Shown piece by piece: positions 25,780 to 34,397 of a DNA stretch of 64,000 nt. Every line of letters begins with the position of its first letter. Position 1 is the first letter of the stretch. Made by a program: the position numbers and the translations under genes. The stretch is taken from positions 5,944 through 69,943 of the forward strand of contig JAEZEH010000096.1 in NCBI GenBank assembly GCA_023417785.1. The letters are read 5' to 3'. The notes under the pieces were generated by a model. The model did not search any database, was not told where the DNA came from, and was given only the letters and a program-made list of their open reading frames with translations. The stretch comes from Bacteroidota bacterium (lineage in GTDB: Bacteria > Bacteroidota > Bacteroidia > Cytophagales > Cyclobacteriaceae).

Positions 25780-27207
25780 ATGAGTCAATCAAAAACATTG
25801 TTCGACAAAATCTGGGATGCCCATGTGGTAAAGCAGAGTGAAGGCTACCCGGATGTTCTTTACATCGACCGGCATTTTATTCATGAAGTGACAAGCCCGC
25901 AGGCATTCGGTGGCATTCGCAAGAGAGGTATCCCCGTATTCAATCCGTCTCGTACAACAGCAACGCCTGATCACAACGTCCCTACTCTTGAACAGCATCT
26001 CCCGATAAAGGAAGCTTTGTCACGGCATCAGGTGGAAACGCTCAGGAAGAACTGCAGCGAGTTTGGAATAACGCTTTACGATCTTGGTCATCCGTATCAG
26101 GGTATCGTGCACATCATCGGCCCAGAGCTTGGCCTTACACTCCCTGGGATGACCATAGTGTGCGGCGACAGCCATACCTCGACTCACGGCGCGTTTGGAA
26201 ACATCGCATTTGGTATAGGTACCAGCGAAGTTGAGCAGGTGCTGGCAACTCAGTGTATCCTCCAGTACCGGCCGAAGACCATGAAAATCGAAATCAATGG
26301 TCAGCTGGGAAAAGGTGTCGTGGCTAAAGACATTATCCTTTACATCATTTCGAAGATTTCCGCCAGCGGGGCTACCGGTTACTTTGTGGAATACGCAGGT
26401 GATGCCATTCGCAATCTGTCCATGGAAGCACGAATGACCATCTGCAACATGAGTATCGAGATGGGTGCGCGTGGTGGGTTGATAGCCCCTGACGAAACAA
26501 CATTTGAATACATCCGCGGCAGGAAGTTTGCGCCCCAGGGTGAATCCTTCGACCGGCTCGTCGAACAGTGGAGACAACTCCGTACTGACGACGCCGCAGA
26601 ATACGATGAAGTACTCAAGTTCGACGCCGCCGACATTGGTCCCATGATCACTTATGGGACTAATCCAGGAATGGGCATCAGGGTAACGGATCGTATCCCT
26701 ACTGCGGATGAACTCAAAGACATCAGTGAACAAACCTCCTTCAGGAAATCACTTGAGTACATGGGCCTCGATGAAGGCACACAGCTACTGGGCAAGCCGG
26801 TGGATTACGTCTTCATAGGAAGTTGCACCAACGCGCGTATTGAGGACCTCCGACTCGTAGCTTCGATTGTCAGAGGCAAAAAGAAAGCCGACAACGTCGA
26901 GGTATGGGTTGTGCCTGGATCAAAGCAGGTGGAAGATCAGGCACGGAAAGAAGGACTCGATAAAATCTTTGAAGAGGCCGGTTTCCAATTACGGCAGCCG
27001 GGATGTTCAGCCTGCCTGGCAATGAACGAAGACAAGATTCCTGCTGGTAAGTACTGTATCAGCACGTCGAACCGGAATTTTGAAGGCAGACAGGGACCGA
27101 AGTCGAGAACCTTTCTCGCAAGTCCCCTAAGCGCTGCGGCGGCGGCCATCACCGGCAAAGTTACCGATGTGCGCGAACTTGTCGAAAACACTTTAATAAC
27201 GGCCTAG
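25780..27207 (+). CDS. leuC: 3-isopropylmalate dehydratase, large subunit
   Basis: 475 residues, aconitase family. With LeuD it isomerises 2- to 3-isopropylmalate. The 4Fe-4S ligands are Cys in 'FIGSCTNARIEDLR' and the CxxC of 'LRQPGCSACLAMNEDKIPAG'. Other family segments are 'VCGDSHTSTHGAFGNIAFGI', 'MSIEMGARGGLIAPDETTF' and 'TSNRNFEGRQGPKSRTFLAS'. It is the first gene of leuCDBA and follows the two-hairpin leader. leuD starts 13 bases after its stop. Confidence 0.98.
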   Translation: MSQSKTLFDKIWDAHVVKQSEGYPDVLYIDRHFIHEVTSPQAFGGIRKRGIPVFNPSRTTATPDHNVPTLEQHLPIKEALSRHQVETLRKNCSEFGITLYDLGHPYQGIVHIIGPELGLTLPGMTIVCGDSHTSTHGAFGNIAFGIGTSEVEQVLATQCILQYRPKTMKIEINGQLGKGVVAKDIILYIISKISASGATGYFVEYAGDAIRNLSMEARMTICNMSIEMGARGGLIAPDETTFEYIRGRKFAPQGESFDRLVEQWRQLRTDDAAEYDEVLKFDAADIGPMITYGTNPGMGIRVTDRIPTADELKDISEQTSFRKSLEYMGLDEGTQLLGKPVDYVFIGSCTNARIEDLRLVASIVRGKKKADNVEVWVVPGSKQVEDQARKEGLDKIFEEAGFQLRQPGCSACLAMNEDKIPAGKYCISTSNRNFEGRQGPKSRTFLASPLSAAAAAITGKVTDVRELVENTLITA

Positions 27208-27220
27208 ATACACGTTGAAG

Positions 27221-27808
27221 ATGAGCAAAGAAAAATTCATAACACTTAAAAGCAGGGCGATACCGCTTCCTATTGAAAATATTGATACTGACCAGATCAT
27301 CCCGGCGCGGTTTCTAAAAGCGACAACCCGTGAAGGATTTGGTGAAAACCTGTTTCGCGACTGGCGATACAATTCAGATAACACTCCCAACACGGACTTT
27401 GCGTTGAACAATTCAAAGTATTCGGGACAAATACTTGTAGCAGGGAAGAATTTTGGTTGCGGCAGCAGTCGCGAACACGCCGCGTGGGCGATTTATGATG
27501 CCGGCCTGCGCGTTGTTATCTCCAGTTTCTTCGCAGATATCTTCAAGAACAATGCATTGAATAATGCGTTGCTTCCGGTGCAGGTGTCCGATGCATTCCT
27601 GAGGAAGATTTTCCTGGACATCGAAAAAAAACCCGAAAGTGAAATAACGGTAGATCTCCAAAATCAAAAAGTCGTTCTCGAAGACGGCTCGTCAGAATCG
27701 TTTGATATCAATCCATACAAGAAGACGTGTCTCACGAACGGATACGATGATATTGACTATCTGCTCAGCATGAGAAACGAGATCAAACATTTTGAGCTTG
27801 CCCACTAA
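27221..27808 (+). CDS. leuD: 3-isopropylmalate dehydratase, small subunit
   Basis: 195 residues from ATG 27221 (a TTG at 27215 would add two residues). The swivelling aconitase domain is recognisable from 'PLPIENIDTDQIIPARFLKA', 'GKNFGCGSSREHAAWAIYDA' and 'VVISSFFADIFKNNALNNAL'. It forms the active isomerase with LeuC. It is followed by leuB after 14 bases. Confidence 0.97.
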   Translation: MSKEKFITLKSRAIPLPIENIDTDQIIPARFLKATTREGFGENLFRDWRYNSDNTPNTDFALNNSKYSGQILVAGKNFGCGSSREHAAWAIYDAGLRVVISSFFADIFKNNALNNALLPVQVSDAFLRKIFLDIEKKPESEITVDLQNQKVVLEDGSSESFDINPYKKTCLTNGYDDIDYLLSMRNEIKHFELAH

Positions 27809-27822
27809 TCACGACGGAAACA

Positions 27823-28926
27823 ATGAAGAAATACAAAATTACAGTACTGCCTGGCGACGGAATCGGAAAGGAAGTTACGAACTGCGGAAAAAAGGTGCTT
27901 GAGCAGGTTGCTGAATGTTACGGTTTCGAAATCATCTTTGATGAAGCTCTCATCGGCCACGACGCGATTGAAGCTACAGGCGATCCGCTTCCCGAAGAAT
28001 CACTCACCAAAATGCGAAATTGTGACGCGATTCTATTCGGTGCTGTTGGTCATCCGAAATATGATAACGACCCGACCCTCCCGGTTCGTCCTGAGCAAGG
28101 CCTACTCAAAATGCGAAAGGAACTTGGCCTCTACGCGAACCTGAGACCAATCAAGCTTTTTGACGAATTGCTCAGCGCAAGTAGTATTAAGCCGGAAATT
28201 CTCCGCGGTTCAGACATTCTGTTTTTCCGCGAACTCACCGGGGACGTGTACTTTGGCGAAAGAGGAAGAACGAATAATAATGACACGGCTTATGATACAA
28301 TGATCTATTCCAGATACGAGGTGGAACGTATCGCGCATAGAGCTTTCAAGGCAGCTCAGACAAGAAGGAAGAAAGTCACTTCGGTGGATAAGGCCAACGT
28401 ACTGGAAAGCTCCCGCCTGTGGAGATCTGTGGTTCAGGAAGTAGCCAGGGAATATCCCGATGTAACGGTAGAACATATGTTCGTTGACGCAGCCGCGATG
28501 AAGCTGATCCAAAACCCGCGCAGTTTCGACGTTGTGGTCACCGGGAATCTATTCGGTGATATCCTGACCGACGAAGCTTCGCAGATCGCCGGCTCAATGG
28601 GAATGCTGGCGTCGGCATCGGTAGGCGACAAGGTTGGGTTGTATGAACCCATTCATGGAAGCGCTCACGACATTACCGGTATGGGTATAGCCAACCCGTT
28701 GGCGTCTATCCTTTCGGCCGCGCTGCTGCTGGATATTTCTCTCGGCCTCAAAGAAGAATCGGAGGCTGTAATCCGCGCCGTCGAACAAACGCTGAAAGAA
28801 GGATATCGTACCCGTGACATCGCTGATGCAACCACGCCTCACGAAAAAATATTGGGAACCGAAGTGATGGGTAACGTGGTGTGTAACAACATCCGGATGG
28901 CTGTGCAAAACCCGGTTAATAATTAA
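27823..28926 (+). CDS. leuB: 3-isopropylmalate dehydrogenase
   Basis: 367 residues. It oxidises and decarboxylates 3-isopropylmalate with NAD+ to 2-oxoisocaproate. Signatures are 'VLPGDGIGKEVTNCGKKVLE', 'GAVGHPKYDNDPTLPVRPEQ', the substrate-binding 'LYANLRPIKLFDEL', 'SVDKANVLESSRLWR', and 'VVTGNLFGDILTDEASQIAG' followed by 'HGSAHDITGMGIANPLASIL'. It lies in the leuCDBA operon, 19 bases before leuA. Confidence 0.97.
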   Translation: MKKYKITVLPGDGIGKEVTNCGKKVLEQVAECYGFEIIFDEALIGHDAIEATGDPLPEESLTKMRNCDAILFGAVGHPKYDNDPTLPVRPEQGLLKMRKELGLYANLRPIKLFDELLSASSIKPEILRGSDILFFRELTGDVYFGERGRTNNNDTAYDTMIYSRYEVERIAHRAFKAAQTRRKKVTSVDKANVLESSRLWRSVVQEVAREYPDVTVEHMFVDAAAMKLIQNPRSFDVVVTGNLFGDILTDEASQIAGSMGMLASASVGDKVGLYEPIHGSAHDITGMGIANPLASILSAALLLDISLGLKEESEAVIRAVEQTLKEGYRTRDIADATTPHEKILGTEVMGNVVCNNIRMAVQNPVNN

Positions 28927-28945
28927 ACCACCAAACACGAAAAAC

Positions 28946-30112
28946 ATGACTAAGAAAATCGAAATTTTCGACACGACGCTTCGTGATGGAGAGCAGGTAC
29001 CTGGGTGCCAGCTGTCGACAAGTGAAAAGGTAACAGTGGCCAGCGCGTTGGAGGAACTTGGTGTTGATGTAATCGAGGCGGGTTTTCCTATATCAAGCCC
29101 CGGTGATTTCCTCTCGGTAATCGAGATTTCGAAAGCGGTTTCTGAACCGGTCATTTGCGCACTTACCCGCGCCAAGAAAGACGACATTGATGTGGCTGGT
29201 GAAGCGTTGCGTTACGCTAAGCGTGGACGAATCCACACCGGTATCGGGTCATCGGATATCCATATCAAACACAAGTTTAACAGCACCCGTGAAAAGATCA
29301 TGGAACAGGCTGTCTGGTCGGTCGAATATGCGAAGGCAAAGGGTGTTCAGGTTGAATTCTTCGCCGAAGATGCGGGCCGTGCTGATCTGGCTTTCCTGGC
29401 GCAGTTGGTAGAGGCTGTGATCGCGGTGGGTGCTGACGTGGTGAACATTCCCGATACAACGGGATATTGTCTGCCACATCTTTACGGGAAGAGAATTCAG
29501 TACTTGTTCGAGAATGTAAAGAACATCGACAAAGCGATCATATCCGTGCATTGCCACAACGACCTCGGTCTTGCCACGGCGAATACAATCTCCGGGCTGA
29601 TGAACGGTGCACGACAGGCGGAAGTTACAATAAATGGTATTGGTGAACGTGCCGGAAACACGTCTCTCGAAGAAGTGGCCATGATCCTGAAAACGCATAA
29701 GGATATCGATCTGTATACCAACATTAAATCGGAAAAGATATTTGAGTTGAGTACCCTCGTTTCCGATCTGATGCGCATGCCGGTTCAGCCCAACAAGGCG
29801 ATCGTTGGGGCCAATGCATTTGCCCATTCTTCGGGTATTCATCAGGATGGGTTCCTCAAAAACGCCGAGAACTACGAAATTATCAACCCTTCGGATGTGG
29901 GTGTGCCGTGTTCGTCAATCGTGCTGACTGCAAGAAGCGGAAGAGCTGCCTTGAAACACAGGCTGGAACTATTGGGATATCAGCCAAATAAAAGCGAACT
30001 TGATACGCTTTACCAGAATTTCCTGGTAATGGCTGATGAAAAGAAAAATGTGAATGACGACGACCTCACCACCCTGGTGTCAAACACCCCGGTGCTGGTT
30101 GCGCAACGATAA
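28946..30112 (+). CDS. leuA: 2-isopropylmalate synthase, short form
   Basis: 388 residues. The HMGL-like catalytic barrel is complete ('IFDTTLRDGEQVPGCQLSTS', 'IPDTTGYCLPHLYGKRIQYL', metal ligands in 'ISVHCHNDLGLATANTISGL') and so is the linker 'NAFAHSSGIHQDGFLKNAEN'. The C-terminal leucine-binding dimer domain of about 120 residues, present in 500+-residue LeuA, is missing. The enzyme condenses acetyl-CoA with 2-oxoisovalerate. Related short synthases (homocitrate, citramalate) exist, but its place as the last gene of leuCDBA strongly favours isopropylmalate synthase. Loss of the allosteric domain puts the control on the leader RNA or on another mechanism. Confidence 0.93.
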   Translation: MTKKIEIFDTTLRDGEQVPGCQLSTSEKVTVASALEELGVDVIEAGFPISSPGDFLSVIEISKAVSEPVICALTRAKKDDIDVAGEALRYAKRGRIHTGIGSSDIHIKHKFNSTREKIMEQAVWSVEYAKAKGVQVEFFAEDAGRADLAFLAQLVEAVIAVGADVVNIPDTTGYCLPHLYGKRIQYLFENVKNIDKAIISVHCHNDLGLATANTISGLMNGARQAEVTINGIGERAGNTSLEEVAMILKTHKDIDLYTNIKSEKIFELSTLVSDLMRMPVQPNKAIVGANAFAHSSGIHQDGFLKNAENYEIINPSDVGVPCSSIVLTARSGRAALKHRLELLGYQPNKSELDTLYQNFLVMADEKKNVNDDDLTTLVSNTPVLVAQR

Positions 30113-30128
30113 ACCAAACCAAACCCCT

Positions 30129-30160
30129 AAAAGGCGCTATCTCCGGATGGCGCCTTTTTT
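30129..30160 (+). terminator. intrinsic terminator of the leu operon
   Basis: AAAAGGCGC (30129-30137) pairs with GCGCCTTTT (30150-30158), with an inner ATC/GAT pairing, then T. It lies 17 bases after the leuA stop. Confidence 0.88.
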
Positions 30161-30232
30161 GTACACAGAACCCGGGATTTGGTAGTTCCGCAGAATAACC
30201 ATAATTTCCATACTTCATCTGGCTGGTAACAT

Positions 30233-31078
30233 ATGACATTTAAACCGTTTCGGGTCCTTATTGGCGTCCTTCTCCTGTCCAATATTCCGCTTTTTGGGCA
30301 GGAAATTGGCCTCGGGTTGTACAGCCTGCGAAACGACTTCGAAAAAGACGCACCCGCAACCATGGCTCAGGTTCGCGAAATGGGTTTCCGTCAGGTCGAA
30401 CTGTCCGATACCTATGGCCTCTCTTTTCCCCAATTAATTAAACTGCTCGCTCAGAATCAGCTTTCGGTAATCAGCTTCGGCACATCCTACGAAAAGCTAA
30501 TGGCCGATCCGCAGGCCGTGGTTGATGAAGCCCGTTCTTACGGAGCTCGTTTCATTGTGTGTTACTGGTTACCGCACGAAGGCACATTCACAACGGAAGA
30601 TGCGGAGCGCACCTCAAAGGTGTTAAACCAGGCTGGGAAAATCATCGCCCAAAATGGGCTGCTGTTGTGTTATCATCCTCACGGCTACGAGTTCGGCGCT
30701 CATCAATCGGGTACGGTATTCGACTATCTAATGACCAAGCTTGATCCGTCAGTAGTATATCTTCAAATGGATGTTTTCTGGGTTAAACAAGCCGGACAGG
30801 AACCCGTTGCGTTGTTGAAAAAATATCCGTCGCGGTTTGTGATGATGCACCTGAAGGATCGCATGCACGGCTCCGTAAATTCATCGAATGGCAAAGCCGA
30901 TGTTGAAAGTAATGTGAACCTCGGAACAGGAGACGTAGGCATTGCCGATGTTATTCAAACTGCCCGTGAATTGGGCATTCAATACTTCTTTATCGAAGAC
31001 GAATCATCCAGGGCTTCGTTTCAGATTCCATTAAGCCTGGCTTATCTCAAGAGCCTCGCTTATCAGACGAGGAAGTAG
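30233..31078 (+). CDS. exported sugar phosphate isomerase/epimerase-like TIM-barrel protein
   Basis: 281 residues, with a signal peptide (cleavage near 'LFGQ', residue 23). It is a xylose-isomerase-like barrel with metal-site candidates in 'LLCYHPHGYEF', 'VYLQMDVFWVKQAG', 'FVMMHLKDRMHG' and 'YFFIEDESSRASFQ'. The protein is short for the family but covers all strands. It is probably periplasmic and acts on a sugar; the substrate is unknown. It is a monocistronic gene after the leu terminator and convergent with the next operon, with 26 bases between stops. Confidence 0.85.
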   Translation: MTFKPFRVLIGVLLLSNIPLFGQEIGLGLYSLRNDFEKDAPATMAQVREMGFRQVELSDTYGLSFPQLIKLLAQNQLSVISFGTSYEKLMADPQAVVDEARSYGARFIVCYWLPHEGTFTTEDAERTSKVLNQAGKIIAQNGLLLCYHPHGYEFGAHQSGTVFDYLMTKLDPSVVYLQMDVFWVKQAGQEPVALLKKYPSRFVMMHLKDRMHGSVNSSNGKADVESNVNLGTGDVGIADVIQTARELGIQYFFIEDESSRASFQIPLSLAYLKSLAYQTRK

Positions 31079-31104
31079 TTATTCGCTGGCACTGGCCAGG
31101 CAGT

Positions 31105-31785
31105 TTACCCTCGTTCCAGCTCTTCGAAATCAATATCCAGAATTTCATACTTGCTCCAGCCCACAAAGTCGAAGTGCCACCACTCGGAACTGTTGACGCG
31201 GAACCCATGCTTTTTCATCACGTCGATAAGGGTCTGGCGGTTCTTTCGTATTTCCGGGTCGTTCACCGGCGTCGAAGGCCAGGCTTCCTTCTTGAAGCTG
31301 TCATAGCCTGTGGGCATCTTTAATTCCGCCCCTGTTGACAAATCAATCAGAGTAATGTCGACGGCACAGCCGCGGTTGTGGCGGGAACCCCGGTAGGGAG
31401 ATGCGACGTACGTTGTGTCTTTGTAAACTTCGTAAAACTTCACGGTGGCTTTATAAGGACGATAAGCATCGAAGACTTTAATACCGAACCCGAGCTTGCT
31501 AAAATCACTCTGTGCATTCTTTAGCGCATCGGCTACCGATTTTCGGGCATAAGCCTTTGGCAGGTTGTAGATCACTTCACCGGTAAAATTATTATCCGTT
31601 GCGTATCGGATGTCAAGTACAATTCCCGGAATATGATTTTCAAGATTGATGAGCTCTTTTTTCGGGTCAGTCTCTACTGATTTCTTGTAGCCATCCAGCG
31701 TTACCGGTTTGAGACCATATTTGTATTGTCCGAAACCTGAAACTGCGATTAGTACAAGGCAAATGATAGCTACTCCTTTTTTCAT
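31105..31785 (-). CDS. M15-family D-alanyl-D-alanine dipeptidase (VanX/DdpX-like)
   Basis: 226 residues with a signal peptide (ending FGQ). Zinc-site motifs of M15D peptidases are present: 'GSRHNRGCAVDITLIDLSTG' (SxHxxGxAxD) and 'NSSEWWHFDFVGW' (ExxWH), together with the Arg-containing 'FDAYRPYKATVKFYEVYKDT'. It should split D-Ala-D-Ala in the periplasm, in peptidoglycan turnover or use of released dipeptide. An exported form fits cell-wall recycling rather than vancomycin resistance. It is the last gene of a six-gene minus-strand run, 3 bases after the macro-domain gene. Confidence 0.92.
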   Translation of the reverse strand: MKKGVAIICLVLIAVSGFGQYKYGLKPVTLDGYKKSVETDPKKELINLENHIPGIVLDIRYATDNNFTGEVIYNLPKAYARKSVADALKNAQSDFSKLGFGIKVFDAYRPYKATVKFYEVYKDTTYVASPYRGSRHNRGCAVDITLIDLSTGAELKMPTGYDSFKKEAWPSTPVNDPEIRKNRQTLIDVMKKHGFRVNSSEWWHFDFVGWSKYEILDIDFEELERG

Positions 31786-31788
31786 AGA

Positions 31789-32307
31789 TCATGGATTGAG
31801 AATACTGGTATAAATTCTATAATTCTCTTCATCAAAGCAACAAAAGATCAGCCGTTTAAGAGAACGGTTCCCCTTCAAACAATCGGAGACAGCTTTAGTC
31901 GCAATCTGAGCGGCTCTTCCTTTGGGGAATCCGTACACACCGGTACTGATGTTCGGAAATGCAATAGTGGTCACGTTGTGTGAAACGGCTACCGCGAGAC
32001 TATTACGGTACGCGTTTTCGAGAAGTTCGTCTTCAGCGTTGTGGCCACCCCGCCACACCGGACCTACTGTGTGGATAACGTACCTAGCCTTCAAAAGTCC
32101 GCCGGAAGTAATCACCGCCTCACCAACAGGGCATCCACCCTGACGGTTCCTGATTACTACGCATTCCTCCGTGATGGCTGGTCCACCCCGTCTGTGGATC
32201 GCGCCATCGACTCCTCCTCCGCCCATTAGACCCGAGTTCGCTGCGTTAACAATGGCTTCCACTTGAAGAAGGGTTATGTCACCGCGCAAAACTTCAACGC
32301 GCTTCAT
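31789..32307 (-). CDS. macro-domain protein (ADP-ribose / O-acetyl-ADP-ribose hydrolase type)
   Basis: 172 residues, a stand-alone MacroD/YmdB-type macro domain. The ADP-ribose-binding elements are 'IVNAANSGLMGGGGVDGAIH', 'GGPAITEEC', and the loop 'AFPNISTGVYGFPKGRAAQI'. Such proteins remove ADP-ribose from proteins or hydrolyse O-acetyl-ADP-ribose. The start overlaps the end of the dtd gene by 4 bases, showing co-translation. Confidence 0.93.
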   Translation of the reverse strand: MKRVEVLRGDITLLQVEAIVNAANSGLMGGGGVDGAIHRRGGPAITEECVVIRNRQGGCPVGEAVITSGGLLKARYVIHTVGPVWRGGHNAEDELLENAYRNSLAVAVSHNVTTIAFPNISTGVYGFPKGRAAQIATKAVSDCLKGNRSLKRLIFCCFDEENYRIYTSILNP

Positions 32308-32756
32308 ACCTTGTTTTTGGTATCTATTACAATGGTGACAGGCCCGTCGTTCACCAGCGCGACTTTCATATCAGCGCCGAACTCGCCGGTCTGAACCGGC
32401 TTCCCGAGGTGAGTACCAAGGAATCTAATAAGGCTTTGATACAACGGAATGGCTATCTCAGGCTTCGATGCCTTCAGGTAGGAAGGCCGGTTTCCTTTCT
32501 TTGTGCTGGCATGTAGGGTAAACTGGCTTACAACAATGATCTCACCATTCAGGTCCTTCACGCTGATGTTCATCACGCCATGCTCGTCGTTAAATATACG
32601 GAGGTTGACGACCTTGTTCGCGAGCCACTCGATATCGTCGGCCCCATCTGCGTCTTCGATTCCCAGCAATAACAACAACCCTTGTGCGATGGATGATTTC
32701 ACTATCCCGTCTATCGTAACGGACGCAGAAGATACGCGCTGTATGACGGCAATCAT
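32304..32756 (-). CDS. dtd: D-aminoacyl-tRNA deacylase
   Basis: 150 residues, the full DTD length. Both signature motifs are present: 'VVSQFTLHASTKKGNRPSY' (SQFTL) and 'VNDGPVTIVIDTK' (the cross-subunit Gly-cisPro of NxGPVT). It removes D-amino acids and glycine wrongly attached to tRNA. It lies in an operon directly after the NAD-binding gene (no gap) and overlaps the macro-domain gene. Confidence 0.97.
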   Translation of the reverse strand: MIAVIQRVSSASVTIDGIVKSSIAQGLLLLLGIEDADGADDIEWLANKVVNLRIFNDEHGVMNISVKDLNGEIIVVSQFTLHASTKKGNRPSYLKASKPEIAIPLYQSLIRFLGTHLGKPVQTGEFGADMKVALVNDGPVTIVIDTKNKV

Positions 32757-33398
32757 TTAATATTCCTGGAGTGCTTTCGATTCATGAATGTGGACCCCTT
32801 CTTTTTCATCCCTCGCCAGACGTATCATCGCTCTGGCAACTTTTACGGCATCCACGGCTTTATATTTTTCCGGAATCAGAAACCCGAATGCTTTGTAAAA
32901 GAATTTGGCGGCGTCTTCACCAGGTCTGCTTTCATCTCGCGGCCCCAGCAACAGCGAAGGTCTCATAATATGATAGCTGCGAAAGCCAACCTTACCGATA
33001 GCTTCCTCTACCTCACCCTTCACTTTGTTGTAATAGATCGATGCATTTTTGTCTGCGCCCAATGCCGACACCAGTAAAAATTGCTGAGCACCCAACCGGT
33101 GGGTGGTTGTGGCCAGTTCAAGAGGATATGTGTAGTCTACCTTTCTGAAGGCTTCTTTGGAACCGGCTTTCTTCATGGTTGTACCAAGACAACAAAACAC
33201 GACGTCGCCTGCAATCTGTGAATCCAATTCACTGAGGCGGTCAAAATCAATAATAATATTCTGAAGTTTTTCGTGCTTAAGCTTAAGCGGTGATCGCGTA
33301 ATTGCCTTGACGAGGTGATATTCGGGATCATTCAGGAGCAGTTCCAACAACTGGTTTCCGATCAACCCTGTAGCTCCGGCAATAAGCGCTACCTTCAT
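32757..33398 (-). CDS. NAD(P)-binding short-chain/epimerase-like oxidoreductase
   Basis: 213 residues from the ATG at 33398, where the Rossmann sequence 'KVALIAGATGLIGNQLLELL' begins. That ATG overlaps the stop of the preceding gene (ATGA), which supports it over the upstream ATG at 33425. Other features are 'VVFCCLGTTMKKAGSKEAFR', 'LLVSALGADKNASIYYNKVK' and 'IMRPSLLLGPRDESRPGED'. This resembles HTATIP2/TIP30-like atypical SDR proteins. The substrate is unknown. It is cytoplasmic and sits in the six-gene operon between the DUF1232 and dtd genes. Confidence 0.9.
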   Translation of the reverse strand: MKVALIAGATGLIGNQLLELLLNDPEYHLVKAITRSPLKLKHEKLQNIIIDFDRLSELDSQIAGDVVFCCLGTTMKKAGSKEAFRKVDYTYPLELATTTHRLGAQQFLLVSALGADKNASIYYNKVKGEVEEAIGKVGFRSYHIMRPSLLLGPRDESRPGEDAAKFFYKAFGFLIPEKYKAVDAVKVARAMIRLARDEKEGVHIHESKALQEY

Positions 33399-33796
33399 AG
33401 CTCCCTGAGTTGAGATCTCTCCCACATAATGAACTTCTCCAACTCATGCTGAATGGAATTGTACACCATCAGCAGGATTGCAAAGTCGTCGGTGAAGCCG
33501 ATACCAAGAAGCACATCGGGAATCAGGTCCAGGGGATTAACGAAGTAAACGATGGAGGCGGTGATGAGTAGTAATGACTTCCACGGTATATCGGTGTATC
33601 TTCCCTGAACGTAAGCTTTGAATAATCTGGTCACCGCATGGAATTTTTCCTGTACGCCAGCCTGTCGGGCCTGATTCCACTCTACGGTTTTCAACTTCAT
33701 TCCCAGTTTACCCAACAACAGAAGGAGTCGCTGACGTTTTCCGATCATTCCGCCTGCACGCTTCATAGCGAGGTCAAAAAAAGCATTTGTATTCAT
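33395..33796 (-). CDS. YkvA-like DUF1232 membrane-associated protein
   Basis: 133 residues. The DUF1232 core is 'IPWKSLLLITASIVYFVNPL' with the family motif 'DLIPDVLLGIGFTDDFAILL'. It may be membrane-bound through this hydrophobic segment. The function of the family is not known. Its stop overlaps the start of the NAD-binding gene. Confidence 0.9.
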   Translation of the reverse strand: MNTNAFFDLAMKRAGGMIGKRQRLLLLLGKLGMKLKTVEWNQARQAGVQEKFHAVTRLFKAYVQGRYTDIPWKSLLLITASIVYFVNPLDLIPDVLLGIGFTDDFAILLMVYNSIQHELEKFIMWERSQLREL

Positions 33797-33809
33797 ACCG
33801 TCCTGTAAT

Positions 33810-34331
33810 TTAAAAAGTACGCTGAATTTCCTTTTTTAGTTCAACGATGGCGTGGCTAATCAAATCCACCTGCTTGTTCATAGCCTTTTCAATGACTTTT
33901 TTCGAAAGTTCAATACTTGACGCATCGGCGGCTACTTCACCGGCAGCCTCGTTGATCGAAACAATGAGATCCTCCTTCGCATTGCGAATCATTTCCCAGA
34001 CCTCATGGCTCATGTAGACCTGCTGCGAAACGTTATGATTAAATTCATTCCTTATTTCCTGGAGAAGTTGCTGGTGAAAATCACGTGCCGAGACCGACGA
34101 ATCATTAAGTCGTACCAGGAGGTTCTGCGGGCTGATTCTTTCCAGAAAGAGCGTCATTCTTTCGTACGCCTGCAAGCGTACCGGTAATACGGTCTGGATG
34201 CCGGCTCCGCGAATCTCCATCCGCTTCAGGTCCATCTCTTTCTGAATTTGTGAGCGAACCATCAGGTAGGCTGCGTATAGTACAAGGGAGGCCGGAAGGA
34301 GTATCTTTCCAAATTCGATTACTGCATCCAT
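33810..34331 (-). CDS. uncharacterised membrane-anchored protein
   Basis: 173 residues: one N-terminal membrane segment (about 8-26, 'ILLPASLVLYAAYLMV'), then a soluble helical part with 'PVRLQAYERMTLFLERISPQ' and 'NEFNHNVSQQVYMSHEVWEM'. I recognise no named function; similar small proteins seem common in Bacteroidota. It is the first gene of the six-gene operon, with 13 bases to the DUF1232 gene, and it is divergent from the IscA-like gene with only 66 bases between starts. Confidence 0.8.
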   Translation of the reverse strand: MDAVIEFGKILLPASLVLYAAYLMVRSQIQKEMDLKRMEIRGAGIQTVLPVRLQAYERMTLFLERISPQNLLVRLNDSSVSARDFHQQLLQEIRNEFNHNVSQQVYMSHEVWEMIRNAKEDLIVSINEAAGEVAADASSIELSKKVIEKAMNKQVDLISHAIVELKKEIQRTF

Positions 34332-34368
34332 AGAATTTATTAACAGGAATATATGTTGGAAATTTAGA

Positions 34369-34376
34369 TAATTTTG
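34369..34376 (+). promoter_or_regulatory. -7 promoter element of the IscA-like gene
   Basis: TAATTTTG fits TAnnTTTG exactly and lies 21 bases before the ATG. No TTG is correctly spaced upstream, so the call is tentative. Confidence 0.4.
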
Positions 34377-34397
34377 AAGTAAATCCCACCGCTAAGG

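Noticed and set aside
26020..26733. A 237-codon minus-strand frame inside leuC
   Set aside because: It lies entirely within the conserved leuC gene and is a shadow of its codon pattern.
31105..31785. Vancomycin resistance gene vanX
   Set aside because: No vanH, vanA or vanRS genes are nearby, and the protein has an export signal; a cell-wall recycling dipeptidase is more likely.
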